NCBI GenBank assembly: GCA_037367405.1
Contig: JAZKJV010008882.1
Coordinates: 1,054,001-1,118,000, forward strand
Direction: 5' to 3'
Origin: Ottelia alismoides
Taxonomy: Eukaryota > Streptophyta > Magnoliopsida > Alismatales > Hydrocharitaceae
Length of the DNA stretch: 64,000 nucleotides
Positions 1 to 9,717 of the stretch are shown here, one piece after another. The notes under the pieces are model-generated. The model saw only the letters and a list, made by a program, of their open reading frames with translations, was not told the DNA's origin and did not search any database. Each line of letters begins with the position of its first letter. The stretch's first letter is position 1. The translations under genes and the position numbers were made by a program.

Positions 1-17
1 CAATAAGAAACACGCAC

Positions 18-630
18 CTCGGGGTCGTCGGAGTGGAAGTCCATAGGAGTGGCGACGTGGAACACCCCGGTGCATCCTTGTATCACTTGGTCGAAGCTCC
101 CTTCTACGGATAGGTCTGCCTTCCATATGGTGAGGTTGCTCTCGGCGTTGGGGAGACTCAACAGGGGGTTCATCTTCTCGCTGTTCTCTGTGGAAGAAGA
201 GACGTGCAATGTGAAATACTGCTGTACATGTAATACAACTAGCTAAGAAAGAAGCTTTGAGATCTGACTGTCACATTTTCATGGCCTTTAGCTACGAGAG
301 ACTTGTTTACAATTGCTAATCTTAAAAAAAAAAGATACGACAGGAAGCGGATCCTCTGCTGTGGCATGGGTTGCAGCAGAGTCTGTTGCACATCCAGGAG
401 CCGATCGATCTTGATCGTGCGGTTCCCACGAATTTGCATGATTGACAACGTCAGATATACAAAGATGAATGCCGCAATATTTGTGATAAAAAGGAGGGAA
501 TAGGAAATGGACCGGGATCCCTGACGGTGGCACGCACAACGTATCCTTGCTCGAGGAGCCTCATGACGAGCCACGATCCGATGAATCCTGCGGCACCGGT
601 CACAACTACCGGACCCTCCTCGATCTTCAT
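18..630 (-). CDS. DFR: Dihydroflavonol 4-reductase, exons 1-2 (5' part, runs off the window)
   Basis: Cytosolic NADPH-dependent reductase that converts dihydroflavonols to leucoanthocyanidins in anthocyanin and condensed-tannin synthesis. Exon 1 is 513-630 (118 bp; ATG at 630-628) and exon 2 is 18-187 (170 bp). The intron between them has GT at 512-511 and AG at 189-188, and a GT donor follows exon 2 at 17-16. The joined 96 codons begin with the Rossmann NADP-binding stretch [19 protein letters not shown] and continue with [22 protein letters not shown] and [11 protein letters not shown]. That last block fits DFR better than anthocyanidin reductase or cinnamoyl-CoA reductase. Exon sizes and phases match the usual DFR layout. 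The substrate-selectivity and catalytic Tyr-Lys regions lie in later exons outside the window. I see no stop or frameshift in these exons, so the gene may be intact. The exons are markedly richer in G+C than the flanks. Confidence 0.9.
343..430. repeat. MITE-end-like insertion within DFR intron 1
   Basis: The 325-bp intron holds a segment starting GGAAGCGGATCCTCTG that resembles the start of the MITE at 1103 (GGAAGAGGATCCTCTG), then a small inverted repeat (CTCTGCTG...CAGCAGAG). A block with CGATCTTGATCG also resembles sequence at about 1048-1062. It is probably a remnant of the same or a related MITE. Boundaries are approximate. Confidence 0.5.
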
Positions 631-900
631 CTCTCACCTGTGGCTGCTTCCCTTTGCTTGATCTCGCACTTGGTTGGGCAACCAATAACAACGAAGCTAG
701 TGATTATATGTATGTATCTAAGCATCCAACCGCTTGGTAGCTAAGATCCCACTAGGTCGGTAGATATGTCATGTGCCAGCCACCATTCAATGATATTTGT
801 ATGCTCAGAGCAGCAAACATATGCATATTAACCTACCACCAATCAAGGGATGCTTAACTAGTCTTTCAACTCTCTTCTCCCTACGTGGTGGTTGGAGAGA
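631..900 (-). promoter_or_regulatory. Probable DFR 5' UTR and promoter
   Basis: This is the sequence upstream of the DFR start on the minus strand. A TATA-like ATATAATC lies at about 702-709, some 75 bp before the ATG. On the minus strand there are MYB-type sites: CGGTTG at about 730, ACCGACC at about 751, and CCAACCACC next to an ACGT core (CACGTAGG) at about 883-898. A paired MYB AC-element and ACGT/bHLH-type site is the arrangement known from anthocyanin gene promoters. The assignment is by motif and position only. Confidence 0.5.
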
Positions 901-1102
901 TGGGATCCCCGGCCTCCTATCCTGGTCGTACAACAGACAATCCATTCACGGGACCGGATGGACCAAAATGCAACATAGTCTGGTGCGCTCGATCAAGAGG
1001 ATTTTGTATTTTTTTGTGGGTCCATACTATGCCATATCATATGAACCGTTCGATCTTGATCGAGCAGCAGATCCTCCGTAGTAATGCGAGGTGGCACGCA
1101 CT

Positions 1103-1511
1103 GGAAGAGGATCCTCTGTTGTAGAGGGGATTGCAGCATAGGTGTTGTAATCCTTAATAACTTTTTTGTGATTTGGATTTTAAAATCCAACATTATAGAT
1201 TGAATCTTAGATTAATACTCTACATATCCTTCAAATTTTGCTTAAATTCAAGATTATTTACTATTTTATCTTAGTGGTCAAACAACTAATCAAGATCTAA
1301 TCAACTTAAACTCCATTTAAAAATGATCCGAATCTTCAACTATTAATAGAAAATAGCATAATCTTGGATTTAAGTGAAATTTGGAGGATATGTAGAGTAT
1401 TAATCTAAGATTCAATCTATAAGATTGGATTTTAAAATCCAAATTAGAAAAAAATTATTAAAAATTACGACACTTCTGCTGCAATCCCCTTTAAAGCAAA
1501 GGATCTCTTCC
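1103..1511. mobile_element. MITE with long (~120 bp) terminal inverted repeats, upstream of DFR
   Basis: The left arm (1103-1225) and right arm (1390-1511) are inverted copies. Both begin GGAAGAG and share GGGGATTGCAGCA, the block TTTGGATTTTAAAATCC, and AATACTCTACATATCC. There is no coding capacity. I cannot see a convincing target-site duplication, so the superfamily is open; long TIRs would fit a Mutator-like MITE. A diverged relative is at 20358-20758. Confidence 0.8.
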
Positions 1512-2851
1512 GAGACGGTGGATTTTACTCTCTCAATGGGAGAATATCTGTATTATTTTTATTATATAATATTAAAGCTGCTCCAAGTGGAAGTATCCTA
1601 CAGCAGAATCCTTGTTTTTTCCAGTGAGAATTATCCAATGGTATGGTTTTAATATATGCATATTGCTCAACGTACATTAAATATTGGGCCTTCATGAGTT
1701 TTTTTATTGTGGCTCTGACCCTTGAAGATGTGTGGTTTAACTTCGGTTGTGGACGACTTTTTTTTGTCATTTTTTTGGATGAAATGAACTTTTGAACGTA
1801 TATAAAAAAAGACACAATAGTCACACTTATTGTAGGTTTGATTGCGAGGTTACCTCAGAGTAACCTTGCATACTTCATTCTTTATCCTTAATTTCTAGAT
1901 TGGAATTAGTTGTATGGACCGTACAATTTCCTTATTATATTATTTTTTAATCATGCTAAAATAAAAAATTAATATAAAAATATATTATAATGATCAAAAA
2001 GTCAATATAACACATAATTAATACAACATCACATTTATCATTTCAACCCTCTTCAACCCTTACAATCATCCAAACAACAACTATTGACAGTAAAATACCC
2101 CAACCCAACCCAGTTACCAAACAAGCCCTTAGAGACAGGCCACTGTGAAACTATGTTCCATCTATGAAATTGGTATGTCGACGTGGGAGAACATTACCGT
2201 CCATTCCTCATCCAATGCATCCCCTACGATCCACCCCCCCTACATGCGACTGTAATAGGATGGCTCCATTGATATTTATTCGTAATACCATTATAGTGGG
2301 AGCAACCTTTGCCTCTTGATCGGTGATGTCGGTGCATGATTTGACGTGATGAAGGGATGGTGAGACCTTATGCTTGTTAGCCAATTCCTTTTTTTCTAAA
2401 AAGTGTTTTAGTCCCTTAAAGAATTATCACCCACAATAAACAGTGTATGTTAGTCCCTACTTAGTGCCGCTAAATAATCCCAAGGATTCCCTTTTAAAAA
2501 ATAAAAAGCTCCAAGTTATCACCCCATGGTATGGTATTGTTGTCGTCATCAAGAGATACGGGATCCTGATGGAGCCTTTCTCTTATTTGCAAATGTTGGC
2601 CATTCCTGATGTCGGCGTGTCGCAGTGGTGTCTCTCAAGTCTTGGCATGTGACTTGGAAGAGTGAAGTAGGAGGAGGTCTAACACGAACTCGCGGAAGTT
2701 TATGACATGTCAGTCAAAGCAGGTGGGTCGGTCGAGATCTCCATGTTCCCCTGTAGCTGATGCACACGTACGTTGTTCAACCCTTCGGAAGTGGCATCAT
2801 GTGCTGAGATTTGCTATTGAGCCAACTTTTGTGCGCAGTCCTTCCCTCCTA
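1512..2851. other. Intergenic, with MITE remnant around 1905-2130
   Basis: No gene is seen. The stretch 1905-2130 (ending GGGTTGGGTTGGGG and CTTGTTTGG when read on the minus strand) matches in reverse the left half of the repeat at 47140-47316, so both are copies of one MITE. The rest is AT-rich without recognisable features. Confidence 0.5.
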
Positions 2852-4202
2852 GGGTATGTTTGGATGGTGGGTTGGGTGTCGATGGGTCGACCCATCCTGC
2901 GTTTGGATATTGGGGAGTGCGGGTTGTCCGGTACGAGGTGGTGGTGTGGGGGGCGATTGTCCCGATGGCATTGATGTTCCGTAGTTCCTTTCTGCAAAAG
3001 CAAGCAACCTTTTGCAGCACAACCTTGGTCTCGAACGCGGGCAGAATAGGGATCTGGCTCCTTCCCTTCGTCGTCTTCCCAGGCTCTACAATAACTTCAT
3101 CGGCACAAGCTTTCCTATCTTGTGCCCCCACTAGGCTACAGACGAGCGTTCAATGGCACATCGCGAGGACAGTTCACTGCATACTGCGAGTGAAGATTGA
3201 CAGGACGATGGCGATGACAGACATCGAGGCACACGCGAGGTTGAAGAGTCTAGACCTTCCACGATGGGCATCTCCAGCGGCATTAACTCAGAGCCATGCC
3301 TAGGTATGCTTCCTCTTGCGAATCGATGGCCCCAGAATTATCTCCCCAGCCACTGAGATGGGGAAGGAGGCACACAAGGGTAGAAAAGGAGATCTACCCC
3401 TGTAAATTGTGTGCGGTGGTCATTCTCGACTTACAAGCTCTCCTTGCTGCTGGCATATCCGTAGGAGCGGAGGAGTTGCAAGAACTATCACGGTGCGTCA
3501 AGGCGGTGCTTGGAAGGTATGTCGACATCTTGCTCTCGTTTCCTCCCCTGCCCGAGCTGTATTGAACCAGTCTTTTCGTTATGCTGCTCATAGACCATAC
3601 TTTTGATTCCAATGTTTGAACATAATGGGTTGTATTCCAGTTGTGATTCTTGTTATGGATTCCAGTTTGAACGTACACTCTTGATTTGAACATAATGGGT
3701 TGGATTCCAGTTGTGATTCTTGTTACACTCTTGATTTTTGATTCCTGCTTTCGATATCAGTCGATAACAGTGGATAACTGTTAGATCACAATATTTTCGT
3801 TTGCGATTCCAGTTGTTAGATTATTTTGTGCTCTTGTAATACCAAATCCCAGATAAGGCCACAATTGAATAACCAGTTATGGGACCATATGTCATTTATT
3901 ACTAATATGTGTTGTCCACTAACAACAAATCTAAATTATTGCCAAAAACTTATGCCAATTGTCGATAACCCTTCAAGGTCTATTGTGTACTTATGTTTCT
4001 TTGGGAGGGGGAGCCAAACCCATTGCCTCAATTGGCACACTAATGTCACTAACCCATTACTGAAGATTCGACAACCCACAATTCTGGATTTGGATTTGCG
4101 AGAACCCATTACCTCAATTGACCCGCTATTCTACTGATTCTCAAAAATCGCGAAGATATTAGCCCATCGTCCGTATGATTTAATGGGAGAATTGGATGGT
4201 AT

Positions 4203-4230
4203 GGGGGGGGGGGGGGGGGGGGGGGGGGGG
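4203..4230 (+). repeat. Homopolymer G tract, 28 bases
   Basis: A run of 28 G inside the 5' part of the Harbinger element. The true length cannot be trusted because such runs are hard to sequence. It could form a G-quadruplex, or mark a collapsed assembly spot. Confidence 0.8.
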
Positions 4231-4755
4231 AGGGGAGACCTTGGAAGATCACTTGCGATCTCTAACCACAGTAGTTAAGACAAACATCCCTAGTTTCTAA
4301 TCTCAACCACTTTTCAATATGTTCATGTGAATGGGAATGAAAACATATTCCTTCTACTTTGGTTGCGTCAATGCGACTTTTTGGAATACAGAGATCTAAC
4401 AGGCAAATGTTGTTTACTTGACGTCTATGTTAGAACATCACTTCATAAGTTATACACTATCATTTAAGCAGATCTAACAGGCAGTCTTACTGTGAGAATT
4501 GGAGGGTGGGGGGAGGTGGGAAGGTTTAAGAAGATCACACGAGCCATCTATCCACAACAATTAACTTCAAACATCCCCCAGTTTGTTTTCTCATCCGCTA
4601 TATCATCTGTTATTGTAAATGATGAGAACTATGGATTGTTTCTGGATATACCAACCCCCAATTTTGGACTTTATGCCATTCATGTCGTTATTTGTCTTCG
4701 CCACTAACACATAGCCCCAAAAATTCCGATTATTTCTTACCCATTATGACAAGAT

Positions 4756-5975
4756 ATGCCAGACTGGATGGACACTAATGATGGAGAGCTAGGAGGAGCA
4801 TCTGATGTACCCATAACAAGAGCTGCACAAAATGCACGTTGGAACTTCGCACTAGATAAGATCTTTGTGGACGTTATGCTAGAGCACGAGAGTTCAGGGC
4901 AGGAAGCACCTTCACAGTCCCCGTTGGCATTCTATCGTGAGGAGGATCAATGAAGTTGTTTGTCGAAGCTATACGAAGATACAACTGCAATATCGCTGGA
5001 AAAACCTCAAGAAAGACTATGACTCCTATTTATACCTCCGCAACAAGTCTGGATGGGGCTGGGACAGCATCTACAACAAGCCTATTCCCCCGTCAGATAG
5101 TGCCTAGTTTGAGGTAATATTTCAGCTTTAAATTTCTCACTTTACGTCACTTTTTTTTCTAATCGAATTTTTTCATACTAAGTTCCTGATAGATATCACA
5201 AATAACGCAACAAGCCATTCCTGTACTTTGGTGAAATTCAAAGGTTCTTAATTAGGGACATCGCAATAGGAGTTCATGCAACATCTTCGCTAGCTGAAAG
5301 GGAGAAACAAACAATGGGGGAAGGAAGTTCACGCACAGTAGCAACGTAGAGGGAGTTGAATTTAAATGCACCTCACATTATGTTTAGACCAAAGCCATGT
5401 GTAAGGGAAGATTCTACTGAGCTACCTTCCTGGTTACTTCCGATGTCTCATGGGGGCAACCCTCCTTGTAATTTGAATACTGAAGCATGGTCATCCCATT
5501 CAATGCACATACTTCTTCCAGGTATATAGCAGAAGATGGTGGTTACCAATCGGAGAATGAAGAAGAAAATGTAGAAGATAAATCTCGACGAGTGTATGCC
5601 TGAATCGGCCAAGGAAGCATACGACAGTGATGCAATGATGCATACACCGTTATCTCGGAAAAGAAACATTGGTGGTAAACACGCAGGAAGCAAAAAATCA
5701 AGGAGTGGGGGCTCCATGAGCGCAGCTGGTCAGGAAATGTTGGAGAAGTTTCTGAGCAATCTCCCAAAATCTTTTGCTGAGGCGATGGAAGATCCTGACA
5801 AACTGGCTAACGAAGCATGCAGAGAATTAGTGCGTTGAGGCCGGTTCTTGACATTGACCAATTTGAACGTGTTGCAGAGAAGTTGGCGACAACGAGTGAT
5901 AGGAATGTTTTCTACCATGTCAAGGGGGATCCGGACAAGCTGAATGCATGGATCGAGAGGACTATCTGTCCTTAA
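4756..5975 (+). pseudogene. Harbinger Myb/SANT-like accessory protein, broken
   Basis: This is the DNA-binding partner that PIF/Harbinger transposases need to enter the nucleus and bind element ends. Three blocks remain. At 4756-4953 is the N-terminal part of the Myb/SANT domain (ARWNFALDKIFVDVMLE). After a frameshift near 4940, the rest of that domain reads RRINEVVCRSYTKIQLQY, then RWKNLKKDYDSYL and SGWGWDS, ending at a TAG near 5102. At 5596-5975 are a basic linker (SRKRNIGGKHAGSKKSRSG) and a C-terminal block (LDIDQFERVAEKL, DPDKLNAWIERTI), with an in-frame break at about 5836. The spacing suggests an intron between the second and third blocks. It lies about 0.5 kb before the transposase. 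Not functional as written. Confidence 0.8.
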
Positions 5976-6502
5976 CGGATGGGTTACCCAAAAAACAATT
6001 TACATATTTTTTTCATGCTGGACACATTTTCAACTTGCTATCATCGATTTTATCGATTTAGGACTCCCTCATCTGATGTCTAGATTTGTTAAGTTAGATA
6101 ACATTTTATTGGGTGCATTGCAGGTTGGATTTTATGGTTAGGCTTAAATAGGTCCATACAGTGAATAATCTTCCATACATTTTCTTGCAGGTTGACTATG
6201 TCTTTACATACTTAGTGGCATGTTTACTCCTAATTACCGATTCTTGCAGGTTAATTGGTGTATGAAACATGTCTAGCAGGAAACTACTACTTCGCTTACC
6301 TTTACATGTCCAAAATTTGTGGAAAATTTTCTCAAGCGAAGTCTGCTTGACGTTTGTTTTCATTTGCTGAGATGCCCTTGTTGTTTACGTATGCCATTAG
6401 TTGTTTTCAAAACGTATTGTATTATTATGAAATGTTGTTTACTTTACCTACGAATTGTTTGATAGCTTAGGGAAATTTATATAATGACATAGGTCAGTGG
6501 GT

Positions 6503-7757
6503 ATGGCATTGCGTACCTACAATCCATTTGCGGATGTCGGGGATCAACTCCTCATAGTCTGTGTTGCAGTAGTAGGGACTATTGCTATAGAGGAGTGGAA
6601 CTCAGAAGCCATATGTATTCCACATCCACTGCATACACGACCACTCAGTGGTCGTGATTGGATTAAGGAGATGCCTGATAGACACGATGATAGATCATTT
6701 CAGAATTTTCAAATGAGACTACCCATGCTGAGGAGATTTGTGTGTATCCTATCCGAACATGGCTTGACACAAACAAGACATATGGATATCGATGAGCAGG
6801 TCTGTCTCTTCCTCTATGCATTCACCAATAGCCATTCAAATAAAGTCATCCAAGAATCATTCCAGCATAACGCTGAGACCATTTCCCGCCATATTAAAAA
6901 TGTTCTTGCAAAGATATTGACATTGGAGCAAGAATATATACGATTGACTCCACCCGTCACTCCAGATAAGATCACTTGAGACCCTCGCTACTACCCGTAC
7001 TTCAAAGTAAAGTGTGGACTTTATTTTTCCTAAACTCCACTATTTTTTCCCTCATATTCCCTTCATGGCATAGGGAGTGATTGGAGCAATAGATGACACT
7101 TACATTCCGGCACATGTGGATCCGGAGATGCAAGGAGCATATCGGTGCAGGAAAATATTTCCAGCACAGAATGTCATGGTTGGTGTTGACTTTAACCTAT
7201 GCTTCACGTACGTCGTTAGTGGTTGGGAGGGTTCCTGTGCGGATGTGATGGTTATTTGTGATTCGGTCGAAAGAGGCTCCCTTCTCGTCCCAGAGGGTTG
7301 CAAATACTTAGTCGACTGTGGCTATGCGAATACGGACACATTCATTGCTCCGTATCGGGGTGCTCTTTATCATCTTCGTGCTTCGCGGGTACATGGATGC
7401 ATATACGACAATCATAAGGACTTATTCAACCACCACCACGCATGTTTGTGCAATGTAGTAGAGCACACATTCGGTGTATGGAAGAACATGTTTAACTGCT
7501 TGAGACATATGTCATCTTACTCCTTTGACGTTCAAAGGGACGTAGTTAGATCCACATGTATTATTCACAACTGCGTACGACTTAATGGAGGAGATTCAAT
7601 ATATGACGACGGGGAGGAAGATATGTTGCCAGAGGCCGTCGACGAAGATCAACTTCGTGTAGTTGGCATTCTTCACGATGACATTCGACGAGGAGAGGCC
7701 CTGCGTGATAGAATAGCTCATGCAATGTGGAGTAAAAGACGAAGGGGACCATCATAG
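6503..7757 (+). pseudogene. PIF/Harbinger DDE transposase, one premature stop
   Basis: Nuclease that cuts and joins the element ends. Exon 1 (6503-7006) gives the N-terminal helical region ending DPRYYPYFK. A 67-bp intron (GT at 7007, AG at 7072-7073) joins it in frame to exon 2 (7074-7757), which starts GVIGAIDDTYIPA. The three catalytic acidic residues are visible: Asp in GAIDDT, Asp in YLVDCGYAN and Glu in NVVEHTFGVWK. The usual GAIDGTH has become GAIDDTY. The one clear lesion is a TGA at 6977-6979, just before DPRYYPYF. The start is uncertain: ATG 6503 follows a GTG in the same frame and no better start is evident. The C-terminus (IIHNCVRL, then acidic and basic tails) looks complete. Confidence 0.88.
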
Positions 7758-7942
7758 ACCACTTTTGTTACTTTCTAGTTCTGCAATGCATCTGTATCGA
7801 ATTTTACTTTTCAATTTTTAACGTCCAACTTGGGCATCTAGGACTTACCAGTACGTCACTTGTGCAAGAAGTTGTACTTACTACTTGGAATTAATGAGTT
7901 ACATTATTCATCATCTATATTTCAAATTGTAGGAAGGAGGTA

Positions 7943-8321
7943 ATGGAGTCGACTTCAAAATGCCGTTGCGGCATTCCATTGATTTTGAGGTACGAAGCGG
8001 GCTACATATACCTGGTAAGACGGCTCTTCTATGTGTGCTCAACGAATCTATGCGGTCATCGCCACCCGTATGCGCGTGCACCCAGAACAATGGACAATCT
8101 AGCATATGAGTTCTTCTTTATCGCCCCACGGTTGTGGGATGCGGAATGCAAAAATGCCGACCTCCGTCGAAAACTTGAAAGTGTCGCAGAACAGATAGAC
8201 GATAAAAGACAACGAACTTAGTTTCTTCTACTCAGAGCTGGATGATGCAGAGGGGACGAGATCTTCATTGAAGGAGATTGTTGAATCACTTCGCCTGCAA
8301 ATGCAGAATGCGGGAATCTAG
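7943..8321 (+). pseudogene. Small GRF-type zinc-finger plus coiled-coil protein
   Basis: The first 92 codons (7943-8221) start MESTSKCRCG and show Cys7, Cys9, Cys32 and Cys37 around RRLFYVCSTNLCGHRH, a pattern like the GRF zinc finger (C-x-C, G/R-R-x-F, C, C). A heptad-rich tail follows (LRRKLESVAEQIDDKRQ). A single frameshift near 8215 separates it from a continuation (SFFYSELDDAEG, SLKEIVESLRLQMQNAGI) that stops at 8321. GRF fingers bind single-stranded or structured DNA in nucleases and repair factors, and plant genomes hold many small GRF/coiled-coil proteins. It sits 185 bp after the transposase, inside the element ends, so it may be a third element protein or a captured host sequence. 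The family assignment is moderate. Confidence 0.6.
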
Positions 8322-9093
8322 ATCGTAGACGACTGTGTCGTTGATAAGCATGTGATATGAGGGAAGTTGAACTGTTGTCCTTTTTTATGTTTTTCCTATT
8401 GTCGTATGGTTTGGCTAGCATGAGGCGGAATCGTTGGGTTTGCCTTATTGTAGCAGGGTAGTGTTTTTCGTATTGTAAAACATTATAGCGTTTCCTTTGG
8501 TGGATGAGGTGGTTGAAAGTTCCAATTTTTGGTGGCGCACGCGGAAATAGATGGATGTTGCCTTATCAATCATAGAAATAACTATTGATTCAGCATATAG
8601 AAGAAATTGTGTAAGCGGGGTATACAATAATATAATTTCGATACATATCATGTAGATTGGATATTTCTTTCTTCTAAAATTATGTTAGGGGGTGTGTACT
8701 AGTAATTGTATAATACAAACATTCCTTGTTAAAGAAATTTATGGGACGCGCGGGCTAGGATAGCTGATCATCGGTACTGAAACAAATCGTATTTAACATT
8801 TTACACAATATCTTCTATTGAAAGTGTTTTTCTATTAGAAATTTTATATACAGGGTTTTACTATAAATTCTCCAAAAAAATTAATGCTTTTTACAAATTA
8901 TTCCTATCCTCATAGCTCTATCAATCTCAAAATAACCACACTCAATCATCACATCAATTCAAGTCACATCCACATCCCACTCCAACCCACCTCAATAACC
9001 AAACACCTACTATTACAAACAAGGTATCTACCTCACCATCCCTATCAAATGGGGGATATCCCATCCAACTCCAACCCACCAACCAAACATCCC

Positions 9094-9342
9094 AACTTTC
9101 CACTCCTTGCAGAAAGATTGAAAGCATTAAATAAAAGAAAACATATGTTGAGACCAATGCTGTCATGGGATGAAAAAGATAAGATGAGAGTTGCAGAGTG
9201 ACGTAGAAAACAAAAATGGAGACTTTCGGAAAGAATGGAACTTGAGAGGGGACTGGGATTCATGTGAGGATATTGCTGAACTGAGGAGCGAATAGGCATC
9301 TTTACCATGCGAAGAACCAGCTTACTGACGCCTACCTAAGAT
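9094..9342 (+). other. Gap between transposons with a coding-like remnant
   Basis: The frame through 9100-9300 reads as highly charged, protein-like sequence (LKALNKRKHMLRPMLSWDEK, then RRKQKWRLSERMELERGLGF) broken by TGA at about 9199 and more stops further on. I do not recognise the family. It may be a fragment of a host exon stranded between the Harbinger and hAT elements. Confidence 0.3.
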
Positions 9343-9717
9343 CAGGGACGAAGCCAAGAATGTTGGATGGGAGGGCCATATATAATAAAAGAAATTAACA
9401 TATAAAGTTTTTTAACTTTTGATGCAAAAATTTTTTGACTTATATTATATGAGATCTAAAAAATGCTATAGAACTTTCATAGCAAATTGTAACATTTTGA
9501 AAAAAAATATAAAAAGAAAGATTTGAATAACATAATTACCAAAAACTCATTGCATTGAAGTTAAACTGGGACACAAATATCTCTTCATATAAAAATTGCA
9601 AATGTAAGGAGTCATTCATCTTCTTGTAATATAGAATAGCTCCTGAAAGAAAAAAATATGTTATAATTTTTATAATATTAAAAAATAAAAAGAGATCAAA
9701 CATACCTTTAACTTGAG

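Larger units (their letters stand above)
2852..9093 (+). mobile_element. Degraded PIF/Harbinger DNA transposon
   Basis: A 6.2-kb unit bounded by similar inverted ends: GGGTATGTTTGGATGGTGGG at 2852 and, read inward from 9093, GGGATGTTTGGTTGGTGGG. It carries the two proteins expected of this superfamily in the same orientation, a Myb/SANT DNA-binding protein and a DDE transposase, plus a GRF-zinc-finger ORF. No clean three-base target duplication (TTA/TAA) is visible, so exact ends are uncertain. All ORFs carry stops or frameshifts. The 1.9 kb before the Myb gene has no clear coding region; it holds a short direct duplication (3616-3655 and 3687-3725) and a duplicated segment (about 4170-4330 and 4490-4620). 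Confidence 0.8.

Noticed and set aside
3296..3565. 89-codon open frame in the 5' part of the Harbinger element
   Set aside because: No domain, competing frames on both strands, and no sign of conservation.
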